This document shows positions 25,404-34,547 of a stretch of 64,000 nucleotides of DNA, piece after piece. Location of the stretch: assembly GCF_001704295.1 (NCBI RefSeq), contig NZ_CP012334.1, forward strand, positions 310,001-374,000. Reading direction: 5' to 3'. Numbering within the stretch: the first letter of the stretch is position 1; each line of letters begins with the position of its first letter. A model generated the notes under the pieces. It had not been told where the DNA came from and made no database searches. It was given only the letters and a program-made list of their open reading frames with translations. The position numbers and the translations under genes were made by a program. The DNA comes from Bordetella sp. H567. GTDB lineage: Bacteria > Pseudomonadota > Gammaproteobacteria > Burkholderiales > Burkholderiaceae_B.

Positions 25404-26630
25404 ATGTCCACGATCCCCGCCCCCCGATTCGGCACGCCGCTGTCTTCCGCCGCCACCCGCGTCATGCTGCTGGGCGCCGGCGAGCTGGGCAAGGAAGTCG
25501 TCATCGCACTTCAACGCCTGGGCGTGGAAGTCATCGCCGTGGACCGCTACGCGGACGCCCCCGGGCAGCAGGTGGCCCATCGGGCGCACGTGGTGTCCAT
25601 GACGGATCGCGACGCGCTGCGCGCGGTGATCGAACGCGAGCAGCCGCATGTGATCGTCCCGGAAATCGAGGCCATCGCCACGGACCTGCTGGTCGAACTC
25701 GAGGCCGCCGGTACGGTCCGCGTCACGCCGACGGCGCGCGCCGCGCAGCTCACCATGAACCGCGAAGGCATCCGCCGCCTGGCCGCGGAAACCCTGGGCC
25801 TGCCGACCTCCCCCTACAAGTTCGTCGATACCGAAGCCCAGCTGCGCGAGGCCATCGCCGGCGGTATCGGCTATCCCTGCGTCATCAAGCCCGTGATGTC
25901 CTCGTCGGGCAAGGGCCAGTCGGTCGTCAAGGGGCCCGACGACGTGGCGGCCGCCTGGCGCTATGCCCAGGAAGGCGGCCGCACCGGCGCGGGACGCGCC
26001 ATCGTGGAAGGCTTCATCCGCTTCGACTACGAGATCACCCTGTTGACCGTCCGTGCCCGTGGCGCGTCCGGCGAAATCGAGACCGGCTTCTGCGCGCCCA
26101 TCGGCCACAAGCAGGTGGATGGCGACTATGTCGAAAGCTGGCAGCCGCACCCGATGTCGGCGCTCGCCCTGGAACGTGCACAGGCCATTGCCCTGGCGGT
26201 GACCGGCAACCTGGGCGGGATGGGCGTGTTCGGCGTGGAGTTGTTCGTGGCCGGCGACCAGGTCTGGTTCTCGGAGGTCAGCCCGCGCCCCCATGACACC
26301 GGCATGGTGACGATGATCACGCAGGTACAGAACGAGTTCGAACTGCATGCCCGCGCCTTGCTGGGCCTGCCGGTGGATGTCTCGCTGCGCCAGGCGGGCG
26401 CCAGCAGCGTTATTTATGGTGGGGTACAGGCGCTGGCCGTGACCTTCGACGGCGTCGCCCAGGCCCTGGCCGAGCCCGGCACCGATATCCGCCTGTTCGG
26501 CAAGCCCGAGTCCTTCGCCAAGCGCCGCATGGGCGTGGCCCTGGCGACGGCCGACACGGTGGAGGCCGCCCGCGAAAAGGCGCTGCGGGTTTCGGGGGCC
26601 GTCACGGTGCGGGCGGTACCGGCCGCCTGA
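25404..26630 (+). CDS. purT: Formate-dependent phosphoribosylglycinamide formyltransferase
   Basis: ATP-grasp enzyme of 408 aa that formylates GAR with formate and ATP in purine synthesis. N-terminal [20 protein letters not shown], substrate region [17 protein letters not shown]-grasp core [19 protein letters not shown] and the C-terminal [14 protein letters not shown]. It stands alone on the plus strand. Confidence 0.96.
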   Translation: MSTIPAPRFGTPLSSAATRVMLLGAGELGKEVVIALQRLGVEVIAVDRYADAPGQQVAHRAHVVSMTDRDALRAVIEREQPHVIVPEIEAIATDLLVELEAAGTVRVTPTARAAQLTMNREGIRRLAAETLGLPTSPYKFVDTEAQLREAIAGGIGYPCVIKPVMSSSGKGQSVVKGPDDVAAAWRYAQEGGRTGAGRAIVEGFIRFDYEITLLTVRARGASGEIETGFCAPIGHKQVDGDYVESWQPHPMSALALERAQAIALAVTGNLGGMGVFGVELFVAGDQVWFSEVSPRPHDTGMVTMITQVQNEFELHARALLGLPVDVSLRQAGASSVIYGGVQALAVTFDGVAQALAEPGTDIRLFGKPESFAKRRMGVALATADTVEAAREKALRVSGAVTVRAVPAA

Positions 26631-26637
26631 TCCGGGC

Positions 26638-26666
26638 AAAAAAACGCCCGGTCGTCCCGGGCGTTG
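26638..26666 (-). terminator. Terminator of the oligopeptide-type binding-protein gene
   Basis: AACGCCCGG and CCGGGCGTT form a nine-bp stem with a five-base loop (26644-26666). On the minus strand eight T residues follow. It lies between the convergent purT and binding-protein genes, and the stem could also slow purT transcripts. Confidence 0.8.
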
Positions 26667-26678
26667 ACCACTGCGGTC

Positions 26679-28304
26679 TTATTTGCCTGCCGGTTTTGCC
26701 GACATGGCCAGCGTGTACTGATCACGCCTGCCTTCATAGGTGACGCCCGTGCGGTAGGCCCACAGGGTGCTTTCGAAGTGCAGGGGAATCAGCGGCACAT
26801 CGGCCAGGGCGATTTTCGTCGATTCCTCCAGCAGCTTGCGGCGCTTGTCTGCGTCCACGGTAACCGCCGCTTCGCGATAGACCTTGTCGAACTGCGGGTT
26901 GGAATAGCCGCCGTAGTTGCTGGTGCCCAGCGACTTCGCCGCGTCCAGCGAGGTCACCCACAGCTGGAACAAGGCGGACGCTTCGCCCACTTCCGACGGC
27001 CACCCGCCCATCGAGAAGCTGAATTCCCGCTTCGCGCGCTTGGGGAAGTAGATCGATGCGGTCATGGCATCCACGTTTGTCTTGATGCCGATGCGCGAGA
27101 GAAACTGCGCGACCGCCTGCGCGACCTGGCCGTCGTTGATATAGCGGTCGTTGGTCGAGGAGAGCGTCATTTCGAAGCCGTCGGGATAGCCGGCCTCGGC
27201 CAGCAGCTTCTTCGCCCCGGCGGGGTCGTATTTGATCTCCGGCGCATGGGCCAGGCCGCCGAACATGCCGTCCGGCATGTACTGGTAGGCAGGCGTCGCC
27301 ATGCCGTCCATGATCCGCTGCGTGATCGCCTTGCGGTCGATCGCCATACTGATGGCCTGGCGTACCCGCACGTCCTGCAGAGGGTTCTTGCCGTTGGGCG
27401 ACTTGATCTGCGGGCTGGGGTTGCGGCCCACGTCAGGCTGGAAGAACACCAGGCGTGTCGAGGGAGTGGCCACGTAGCCGAACTTGGGATTTTCCTTCAG
27501 GCGCTGGATGTCGCGCGCGGCCGGGTTTTCGATCAGGTCGAAATCGCCGGACAGCAGGCCCGTCATGCGGGGGCCGGCGTTGGGCACCGGCACCATCTTC
27601 ACTTCCTTCCAGTATGGCTTGGGGCCCCAATAGTGCTCGTTGCGCACCAGCTCGATGCCGGTACCCTTCACATAGGACTTCAGGATGTAGGGGCCGGTGC
27701 CGATGGTGTCCTTGCCGCTGTTGAAGTCCACCACTGTGGGCCATGGGCCGGTTACGCCGCAGCCTTGCTTGGGGGTGAAGGTCAGCTTGCCATGGGGCAC
27801 GATGCCGTTCCAGATGATGGGCAGCGAACGGGCAAGTTCGGCCGGCATCACGGGCAGCGGTTCGCGGGTCTTGATGATGACCGTATAGTCGTCCGGCGTC
27901 TGCACGTCGGTGAACATCTGGGTCAAGGTTGCATACGAGCTCGAAATGTTCGTCTCGTTGTTGAGCGTGCGGCAAATCGTGAACAGCACGTCCTGCGAAG
28001 TGAAAGGCTTGCCGTTGGAGAACGTCACATCGCGGCGTAGTTTGAACTCCCAGGTGAGGTCGTCCAGGTTCTTCCACGAGGTCGCGAGCGAGGGCACCAG
28101 GTTCATGTCGGCGTCGCGCGCGATCAGCGAGCTGTAGACATGAGCCGAAAAGGCGTCGTTCGCCGTCATCTTGTGATAGTGCGGGTCGGCGGATGTCGGC
28201 TCGGCCGAAAGCGCCACCTTCAGGGTCTGGGCCTGGGCCGGGATGGCCGCGGCTATACCGGCGCTGGCGCACAGCAGTGCCAGGGCATGGCGGGTAAACA
28301 ACAT
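26679..28304 (-). CDS. ABC transporter substrate-binding protein, SBP_bac_5 (DppA/OppA type)
   Basis: Periplasmic binding protein of 541 aa. Signal peptide to about residue 25 (AIPAQA), then TLKVALSAEPTSADPHYHK, the family stretch TWEFKLRRDVTFSNGKPFTSQDV and the late motif DVRVRQAISMAIDRKAI. Ligands of this family are di- and oligopeptides, glutathione or opines. No permease or ATPase gene is adjacent, so it is an orphan receptor. Its own promoter and terminator are visible. Confidence 0.93.
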   Translation of the reverse strand: MLFTRHALALLCASAGIAAAIPAQAQTLKVALSAEPTSADPHYHKMTANDAFSAHVYSSLIARDADMNLVPSLATSWKNLDDLTWEFKLRRDVTFSNGKPFTSQDVLFTICRTLNNETNISSSYATLTQMFTDVQTPDDYTVIIKTREPLPVMPAELARSLPIIWNGIVPHGKLTFTPKQGCGVTGPWPTVVDFNSGKDTIGTGPYILKSYVKGTGIELVRNEHYWGPKPYWKEVKMVPVPNAGPRMTGLLSGDFDLIENPAARDIQRLKENPKFGYVATPSTRLVFFQPDVGRNPSPQIKSPNGKNPLQDVRVRQAISMAIDRKAITQRIMDGMATPAYQYMPDGMFGGLAHAPEIKYDPAGAKKLLAEAGYPDGFEMTLSSTNDRYINDGQVAQAVAQFLSRIGIKTNVDAMTASIYFPKRAKREFSFSMGGWPSEVGEASALFQLWVTSLDAAKSLGTSNYGGYSNPQFDKVYREAAVTVDADKRRKLLEESTKIALADVPLIPLHFESTLWAYRTGVTYEGRRDQYTLAMSAKPAGK

Positions 28305-28448
28305 GGATCAACTCCGGGGAAGAGGCGCGCGATAACGGCGGGCGCTCCGGAAGCGGGCCGTGCCGCGCTCCAGCCGCGATCCGCCGGGCGGGACGGCCAG
28401 GATGCAACCGTAACCAACTCGTTATCAGACGTATCGCCGAAGCGGGCG

Positions 28449-28478
28449 ATTATGGTGACGCGGCGGAAACCCTGTCAA
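28449..28478 (-). promoter_or_regulatory. Promoter candidate of the binding-protein gene
   Basis: Minus strand TTGACA (28473-28478), 18-base spacer, CATAAT (28449-28454), 145 bases upstream of the start. The -35 is a perfect consensus match. Confidence 0.55.
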
Positions 28479-28732
28479 TGCACGTTAGCGCGAACAGAAC
28501 GGATTTTCGGGGGGAGGGGCGCGGAAAGACCGCGGTCGCCGCGGCGGCTGCCGGCGGACAGGCGGAATTGGCCGAGAAGGCCGGGGGCCGTTGGGGGAAA
28601 GATATGCCCGCTTGGGGGTCCCCCGCGAAGGGAGCCGGGGAACCCCGCAAGCCCGGTAACAGCCGGCGTCGCGTGTACGGCGGACTACTGAAATACGCGA
28701 TGTCCGGCCATTACCGTAAGGCTGGGCGATGA

Positions 28733-29060
28733 TGCTACTGCTACTGCTGCTACTAGTTACGTACTGCGTTGCTGCGTTGCTGCGTACTGCTCTGCTAAGT
28801 ACTGCTGTGCTGCCTGCTGCTCTGCTACGTACTGCCGTACTGCTTAATGCTTACTGCTTACTGCGGACGCCGACTACGCGACCGCGTACTGCTTTACTGC
28901 CGGATGCTGCTTTACTGCTGTACCGCTCGGAACACCTCTACAACGTACTTCCCGGTGCCCGCACTTCTACGATCTGCTGCTTGCTGCTCGGCACTTCTGG
29001 CGCTGCTATGACGTACTGCTTGGCACTGCTACAACGTACTGCTCAACAACGTACTGCTCT
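28733..29060. repeat. Low-complexity TACTGC-rich tract
   Basis: In about 330 bases I count about fifteen TACTGC hexamers, many within CGTACTGC or TACTGCT and interleaved with GCTGC and CTGCTAC variants; a thinner continuation reaches about 29260. A frame through it (28729-29070) would be Leu/Thr/Ala/Cys-rich and is not credible. The tract lies in the 1144-base gap 28305-29448, which otherwise holds only the promoter at 28449 and ordinary GC-rich sequence. Confidence 0.75.
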
Positions 29061-29448
29061 GCACGGATAGCCCGAAGACGGCGCCGTGCAGCACGGGCCA
29101 AGCTACGACCGCATCCGCTACGCCAGTACGGCGCCGCTGCTGCGGAGTTACAAGGCCCCGCTACCGCGGCGTACAAGGCCACTGCGACTGCAATCACGGC
29201 ACTGCCACTTGGCTACAACGCACTGCCGCTGCTTCGCGCTTCACAACACTACGGGTACTGCAAACTTCCATGCTGGGCGGGGCCTCGGGCGCTGGCCGCT
29301 GCATCGACGAGCCGGAACTGCGCGCTATTGCGCGGCGATCCGGTAATCGGACGCGGGCGTTGCCAGCGGCGAGGCGCGTTTCCCGGACGTGCGGCGAGCA
29401 GGACAACGGCCGCTCAGCCACCCCGTGCGGGTTCGCCGGCAGCGTTTC

Positions 29449-29682
29449 TTACCAGTGCGTGCCGGTGATGCGGCCCGATTGCTGCTGGGCGCGGCTCATC
29501 GTGTCCTGCACTTCCTCGATGAAGTTGAAGAAGGCGCCAACGCCATGGGCAACGGCGCGAGCGGCGCGCTTGACAGCATTGAGGGGGTGGGCGGCGGGTT
29601 GCGTGTTCAAGGTGTTCTCCAGGATGTCGCGTTCAAGGGCGTCGGTAAGACGAAGATTCTGGTTTAGGGCGATGTGGCTCAT
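29449..29682 (-). CDS. Small protein of unknown function (77 aa)
   Basis: Starts MSHIALNQNLRLTDALERDI and ends SRAQQQSGRITGTHW, with a basic amphipathic helix in the middle (LNAVKRAARAVAHGVGAFFNF). There is no signal peptide. I do not recognise the family. The gene is well supported: AAGGAG eight bases before the ATG, a perfect TATAAT -10, and a conspicuous pair of dyads over the promoter. Its tight control suggests a stress- or metabolite-responsive protein (inference). Confidence 0.75.
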   Translation of the reverse strand: MSHIALNQNLRLTDALERDILENTLNTQPAAHPLNAVKRAARAVAHGVGAFFNFIEEVQDTMSRAQQQSGRITGTHW

Positions 29683-29727
29683 GTCGGTCTCCTTGCGTAT
29701 CGGGGTACTGCCTGCTTGGTGAAAACC

Positions 29728-29784
29728 ATTATAGGGAAAACCCCTAGTGCAGCGCAACAAAAACCTAGGGGAAACCCTAGGTTT
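29728..29784 (-). promoter_or_regulatory. Promoter with two CTAGGG-type dyad operators
   Basis: A perfect -10 (minus TATAAT) lies at 29728-29733. Dyad A spans 29732-29746 (TAGGGAAAACCCCTA), directly upstream of and touching the -10. Dyad B, AAACCTAGGG-GAAA-CCCTAGGTTT, is a perfect 10-bp palindrome at 29761-29784, upstream of the weak -35 (29752-29757, TTGCGC). The two centres are about 33 bp apart, three helical turns. This is a typical arrangement for cooperative binding of a regulator. Confidence 0.7.
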
Positions 29785-29921
29785 GTTGTAATAAGACACG
29801 ACACAAGTCCAACCCGTCAAAAAGAACGAGAAGAATCAAAGACTTAGGGCCAGGGCGGGATGTCAGGCACAATACTCAATTCCCCCTCGACGGCCGTTCC
29901 ACTTCCACCGCATTCGCGTCC

Positions 29922-31151
29922 ATGTCCACTCGTCCCGCTCCCCTTACCGGCATCCGCGTCCTTGACCTGACCCGGGTACTGGCCGGTCCCTGGTGCACCC
30001 AGAACCTTGCCGATCTAGGCGCGGAGGTCATCAAGATCGAGCGGCCCGGCAGCGGCGACGACACGCGGGGCTGGGGCCCGCCCTATGTGAAGGATGCCGA
30101 CGGCAACGAGACCACCGAGGCGGCCTACTATCTGTCCGCCAACCGCAACAAGCTTTCCGTCGCGCTGGATATCGCCACCCCGCGCGGTGCCAGCCTGGTG
30201 CGCGAGCTCGCCATGCAAAGCGACATCCTGGTCGAAAACTTCAAGGTGGGCGGCCTGCGCAAGTACGGGCTGGACTACGACAGCCTCAGCCAGGCAAACC
30301 CCCGGCTGATCTATTGCTCCATCACCGGCTTCGGCCAGACGGGCCCCTATGCCAGCCGTGCTGGCTACGACTTCATGATCCAGGGCATGGGCGGCCTGAT
30401 GAGCATTACGGGCGAACGCGATGACGCACCCGGCGGCGGCCCGCAGAAGGCCGGCGTCGCGGTGGCGGACTTGATGACCGGGATGTATTCGGCCACCGGC
30501 ATCCTGGCCGCGCTGTTCGAACGCGAACGCAGCGGCTTGGGCCAGCATCTCGATATGGCGCTGCTGGACTGCCAGGTCGCCATGCTCGCCAACCAGAACC
30601 TGAACTACATGACCTCGGGCACGGCGCCGCGCCGCGCCGGCAACGCGCACCAGAACCTGGTGCCGTATCAGGTGTTCGCGGTCAGCGACGGGCACATGAT
30701 CGTCGCGGTGGGCAACGACAGCCAGTTCCGTGCGTACTGCGGCGTGCTGGGCTTGCCCGAACTGGCCGACGACCCCCGCTTCGCCACCAATCCCAAGCGC
30801 GTCGTGAATCGCGAGGTCCTGGTCCCGATCCTGGCCGAGCGCATGGCGCAGGGCGAGCGCGACCAATGGCTGGCCGAGCTCGAACGGGTAGGGGTGCCGG
30901 CCGGGCCGATCAATACGCTGGATCAGGTTTATGAAGATCCGCAGGTACGCTTCCGCCAGATGTGGCGCGAACTGCCGCATCCCGTGGCGGGCACGGTTCC
31001 GATGGGCGCGAGCCCGTTGCGGTTCTCCGGCAGCCCGGTGGAATATCGCCGGCCGCCACCCATGCTGGGCGAACACACGGAACAAGTGCTGCGCGAAAGG
31101 CTGGGCCTGTCGGACAGCGACATCCAGGCCTTGGCGGCCGGCACCCCTTAG
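29922..31151 (+). CDS. CaiB/BaiF-family (class III) CoA transferase
   Basis: Cytosolic CoA transferase of 409 aa. N-terminal GIRVLDLTRVLAGPWCTQNL, then AEVIKIERPGSGDDTRGWGPP and the active-site region GYDFMIQGMGGLMSITGE with the catalytic Asp. It transfers CoA between carboxylic acids; substrate unknown. It is followed on the same strand by a 3-hydroxyacyl-CoA dehydrogenase (176 bases) and a PrpD-family protein, suggesting a carboxylate degradation unit. Confidence 0.93.
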   Translation: MSTRPAPLTGIRVLDLTRVLAGPWCTQNLADLGAEVIKIERPGSGDDTRGWGPPYVKDADGNETTEAAYYLSANRNKLSVALDIATPRGASLVRELAMQSDILVENFKVGGLRKYGLDYDSLSQANPRLIYCSITGFGQTGPYASRAGYDFMIQGMGGLMSITGERDDAPGGGPQKAGVAVADLMTGMYSATGILAALFERERSGLGQHLDMALLDCQVAMLANQNLNYMTSGTAPRRAGNAHQNLVPYQVFAVSDGHMIVAVGNDSQFRAYCGVLGLPELADDPRFATNPKRVVNREVLVPILAERMAQGERDQWLAELERVGVPAGPINTLDQVYEDPQVRFRQMWRELPHPVAGTVPMGASPLRFSGSPVEYRRPPPMLGEHTEQVLRERLGLSDSDIQALAAGTP

Positions 31152-31327
31152 GCCGATGCCGCGGCTGTCCATCAAGCGGCCGGCATGGATAGACCCCTAT
31201 CGGGGAAGCGGCATGTAATGCAGGCCGGCAAGCAATAGACAATAGATATCGGGCGGTCCGCGCCTGTGCGGACCGGCGTCCGTGACAGCGCGGCGCCCCG
31301 AAGCGATCGCGAGCAGGAGACCAAATC

Positions 31328-32845
31328 GTGGCAAACACCATCAATACCATAGGCATCGTCGGTGCCGGGGCCATGGGGCGTGGCATCGCCCAGATCGCGG
31401 CCCAGGCGGGGCTGACCGTTCGCTTGTACGACACCAGCACCGACGCGGTGAGCGCCGCGCGCGCCAACCTCCAGCAGACCTGGGGCAAGCTCGCTGAAAA
31501 AGGCAAGCTGACGCCCGACGCCGCCGAACAGGCGCTGGCGCGTGTCGCGCCCTGCGCGGGATTGGCCGACCTTGCCGATTGCCAACTGGTCGTCGAAGCC
31601 ATCGTCGAACGCCTGGACGTCAAACGCGATGTCTTCAAGCAGCTGGAAGGCGTGGTCGCGGACGAGTGCATCCTCGCCTCCAATACGTCTTCGCTATCGA
31701 TCACCGCGATTGCCGCCGCCTGCCGACTGCCGGCGCGCGTGGTGGGATATCACTTCTTCAATCCCGTGCCGCTGATGAAGGTGGTGGAAGTCATCGATGG
31801 CCTGCGTAGCGATCCGGCCGCCGGCGACGCGCTGATGGACCTGGCCCGCCGCATGGGGCACACGCCGGTGCGCGCGCGCGATATGCCGGGGTTCATCGTC
31901 AACCACGCGGGCCGCGGCATGAACACCGAAGGGCTGCGCGTGGCGCAGGAATCCGTGGCCACGTTCGCGCAGGTCGACGCCATCATGCGCGAGCAGGCAG
32001 GTTTTCGCATGGGGCCCTTCGAGTTGATGGACCTGACCGCGCTGGACGTGTCCCATCCCGTGATGGAATCGATCTACCGGCAGTTCTTCGATGAACCGCG
32101 GTTTCGTCCCTCGCCCATTACCACGGTGCGCCTGGCCGGGGGACTGCTGGGGCGGAAGGCGGGCGAAGGGTTCTACCGCTATGGGGACGCCCAGAAGCAA
32201 CTGCCGGCGGAACCGGCCGCGCCGGCCTTGCCGTCCGACCTGAAGGTATGGGTCAGTGGCATTCATCCGCAAGGCCATGCCGCCGTGGCCGCGCTGCTGG
32301 ACCAGCTCGGGGTCCAGCGTGCCTCGGACAGCCGTGCGCCGGATGACGCGCTTATCGTCGTGACGCCCTATGGCGAGGACGTTTCCACCGCGGTATTCAC
32401 GCAGGATCTGGATCCCGCGCGCACGGTGGGCCTGGATGCCCTGCATGGTTTCGACCCCAAGCGACGGCGCACCGTCATGGCCTCGCCCGCGACGCTGCCG
32501 CAGTGGCGCGATGCGGCGCATGCCCTGTTCGCGTCGGATGGCGCACCCGTCAGCGTCATCGAGGATTCACCGGGCTTTGTCGCGCAGCGCATCGTCGCCA
32601 CCATCGTCAATATCGCCTGCGACATCGCGCAGCAGCGCATCGCGACGGCGCAGGACATCGACAAGGCCGTGACGCTGGGCCTGGGCTACCCCATGGGTCC
32701 GCTGGCCATGGGCGACGTCCTGGGCGCCGCGCGCATCCTGGAAATCCTGCGCAATATGCAGCGCGTCACCGGCGACCCGCGCTACCGTCCCAGCTTGTGG
32801 TTGCAGCGGCGCGTGCAGCTCAAGATGTCATTGCTGGAAGGCTAG
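31328..32845 (+). CDS. 3-hydroxyacyl-CoA dehydrogenase (PaaH-type, two-domain)
   Basis: NAD-dependent enzyme of 505 aa. Rossmann motif GIVGAGAMGRGIAQIAAQAG at 8-27, catalytic His and surroundings VVGYHFFNPVPLMKVVEVI, first C-terminal helical domain GPFELMDLTALDV and a second one near the end (SPGFVAQRIVATIVNIACDI; GPLAMGDVLG). This duplicated architecture is that of PaaH/PaaC used in phenylacetate and other beta-oxidation routes, but no other paa genes are present. It uses GTG at 31328 with AGGAGA about nine bases upstream. Confidence 0.94.
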   Translation: MANTINTIGIVGAGAMGRGIAQIAAQAGLTVRLYDTSTDAVSAARANLQQTWGKLAEKGKLTPDAAEQALARVAPCAGLADLADCQLVVEAIVERLDVKRDVFKQLEGVVADECILASNTSSLSITAIAAACRLPARVVGYHFFNPVPLMKVVEVIDGLRSDPAAGDALMDLARRMGHTPVRARDMPGFIVNHAGRGMNTEGLRVAQESVATFAQVDAIMREQAGFRMGPFELMDLTALDVSHPVMESIYRQFFDEPRFRPSPITTVRLAGGLLGRKAGEGFYRYGDAQKQLPAEPAAPALPSDLKVWVSGIHPQGHAAVAALLDQLGVQRASDSRAPDDALIVVTPYGEDVSTAVFTQDLDPARTVGLDALHGFDPKRRRTVMASPATLPQWRDAAHALFASDGAPVSVIEDSPGFVAQRIVATIVNIACDIAQQRIATAQDIDKAVTLGLGYPMGPLAMGDVLGAARILEILRNMQRVTGDPRYRPSLWLQRRVQLKMSLLEG

Positions 32846-32885
32846 TCCGGCTGCTTGTTCAGTTTCCCGCAAGCAGGAGTGCGGG

Positions 32886-32923
32886 AACATCGCCGGCCTC
32901 GGGTCGGCGATGTTGTTGGTTTT
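32886..32923 (+). terminator. Hairpin terminator after the hydroxyacyl-CoA dehydrogenase
   Basis: AACATCGCCG (32886-32895) pairs with CGGCGATGTT (32905-32914), followed by GTTGGTTTT. It separates the dehydrogenase from the PrpD gene. Confidence 0.65.
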
Positions 32924-32977
32924 CGAGATACGGCGATGGCCGTGCGGCCCGCGATACCGATATCGAGGAGACCTCGC

Positions 32978-34519
32978 ATGGCCGATACCCCCACCATTCT
33001 GACCCGCCGCGGGTTCATTCGAGCCGGCGTGCTGGCCGGCGCGGCGCCGGCGCTGCTGGCCGCGACCGCGGCCGGCGCCGTCGACGAGGCCGATACGCAG
33101 AAGCCGGGCGCGCCCGTGCAAGCCGCCGGCAAGCCGCCGCAGGCCGATAGCGCCGCCGCGCAGGCGGATACCAAGGGTGGGCAGACCGTGGCGCTGGCGA
33201 ACTACGCGGCGGCCTTGCGCTACGAGGACGTGCCGCCGGAAGTCCTGCAGCGGGCCAAGGACGGCATGACCGATGCGGTGGCCACCATCATCTACGGTGC
33301 CCAGCTTCCCTGGAGCAAGATGATCATCGCCTATGCCCGGCAGAACGGTGCGGGCGGCAAGAGCCAGATCCTGGGCAGCGGCACGCAGCCGGTGCATCCC
33401 CCCATGGCCGCCCTGGCGCAGGGCGCGATGGCGCATGCGTTTGAACTGGACAACTTGACCAAGCCCGACAGCGGCGCCCATCCCGGGGCCGCGCTGTTCT
33501 CTTCGGGGCTGGCGGTGGCGCAGGACCGCGGCCTGGGCGGCCGCGCGCTGCTGGCCGCCTTCGTCGCCGGTGCCGAAGTCATGTTGCGCGTGGGCTATGC
33601 GACCAAGCATACGAATGAAGAGCGGGGCTTTCATGCGCCCGGCACGACGGGGCCTTTCGGGTCGGCCATCACTGCCGGACACCTGATGGGCTTCGACAAG
33701 ACGCATATGGTCAATGCGCTGGGCATCGCGGGCTCCTGCGCGGGCGGCCTGCTGGCGTTCGCGCATGCCGGCAACGGCGCGATGGTCAAGCGGCTGAACG
33801 TAGGGCGTGGCGCCGAAGGCGGCGTGGTGGCGGCCGACCTGGCGGTGCAGGGCTTTACCGGCCCCACCAACGTGCTGGAAGGCGAGGGCGGCTTCCTGCG
33901 CGCCTTCTGCCCGGAGTTCGATCTGTCGCAGCTGACGCGCGGCCTGGGCACGACGTACGAAACCATGAACCTGATGATCAAGCGCTATGCATGCCACATC
34001 ACGGCGCATACGCCGGTGGAGGCGATGCTCAATCTGCGCAAACAGCATGGCTTCACCGCAGCGGATATCGCTGCGATCGGCGTGGCCGGCAATCGCCGCA
34101 TGGCAACCGTCAACAACATCCCCGAGCCCGCCGACGCCTTGCTCGCGCAGTTCAGTATCCCGTTCTGCGTCGCGCTGTCGATGTACCGCAATCCAGTCGA
34201 TCCGCGCTCCTTCGACGAGCATGTCGCGCAGGACGAGAACATCCGCGCATTGTCGCGCAAGGTCAGGATGACGATGACGCCCGGGCAGCCCAATAGCGAC
34301 CTGGCGAGCACGGTGACGGTCACCTTGAACGACGGACGTACGTTCAGCGAGGAGGTCACCGCCTTCACCGGCACGCCGGAACGTCCGCTGGACCGGGCCG
34401 GCCTGCGCGAGAAGTTCATGTTGTTGACGCGCGATCATCCCGAGCAGGCGATGTCGCGGCTGTTCGACCGGATCCAGAATATCGAGAAGGAAAAGCAGCT
34501 GGACTGGCTGCGGGTGTAG
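32978..34519 (+). CDS. MmgE/PrpD-family protein with Tat-type signal
   Basis: Protein of 513 aa whose core is the MmgE/PrpD (2-methylcitrate dehydratase-like) fold: YEDVPPEVLQRAKDGMTDAVAT, GAMAHAFELDNLTKPDSGAH and KRYACHITAHTPVEAML. Unusually, it starts with ILTRRGFIRAGVLAGAAPAL, a twin-arginine signal, then an Ala/Asp/Lys linker to about residue 68. Normal family members are cytosolic. GAGGAG lies ten bases before the ATG at 32978. The substrate is unknown; export through Tat is inferred from the RR motif. Confidence 0.9.
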   Translation: MADTPTILTRRGFIRAGVLAGAAPALLAATAAGAVDEADTQKPGAPVQAAGKPPQADSAAAQADTKGGQTVALANYAAALRYEDVPPEVLQRAKDGMTDAVATIIYGAQLPWSKMIIAYARQNGAGGKSQILGSGTQPVHPPMAALAQGAMAHAFELDNLTKPDSGAHPGAALFSSGLAVAQDRGLGGRALLAAFVAGAEVMLRVGYATKHTNEERGFHAPGTTGPFGSAITAGHLMGFDKTHMVNALGIAGSCAGGLLAFAHAGNGAMVKRLNVGRGAEGGVVAADLAVQGFTGPTNVLEGEGGFLRAFCPEFDLSQLTRGLGTTYETMNLMIKRYACHITAHTPVEAMLNLRKQHGFTAADIAAIGVAGNRRMATVNNIPEPADALLAQFSIPFCVALSMYRNPVDPRSFDEHVAQDENIRALSRKVRMTMTPGQPNSDLASTVTVTLNDGRTFSEEVTAFTGTPERPLDRAGLREKFMLLTRDHPEQAMSRLFDRIQNIEKEKQLDWLRV

Positions 34520-34547
34520 GCAGCCGCGCGCGGCCCCGCCGCGCGTC

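Noticed and set aside
28729-29070. A 113-codon Leu-rich frame in the TACTGC tract
   Set aside because: The protein is pure low complexity caused by the hexamer repeats, and there is no ribosome site.
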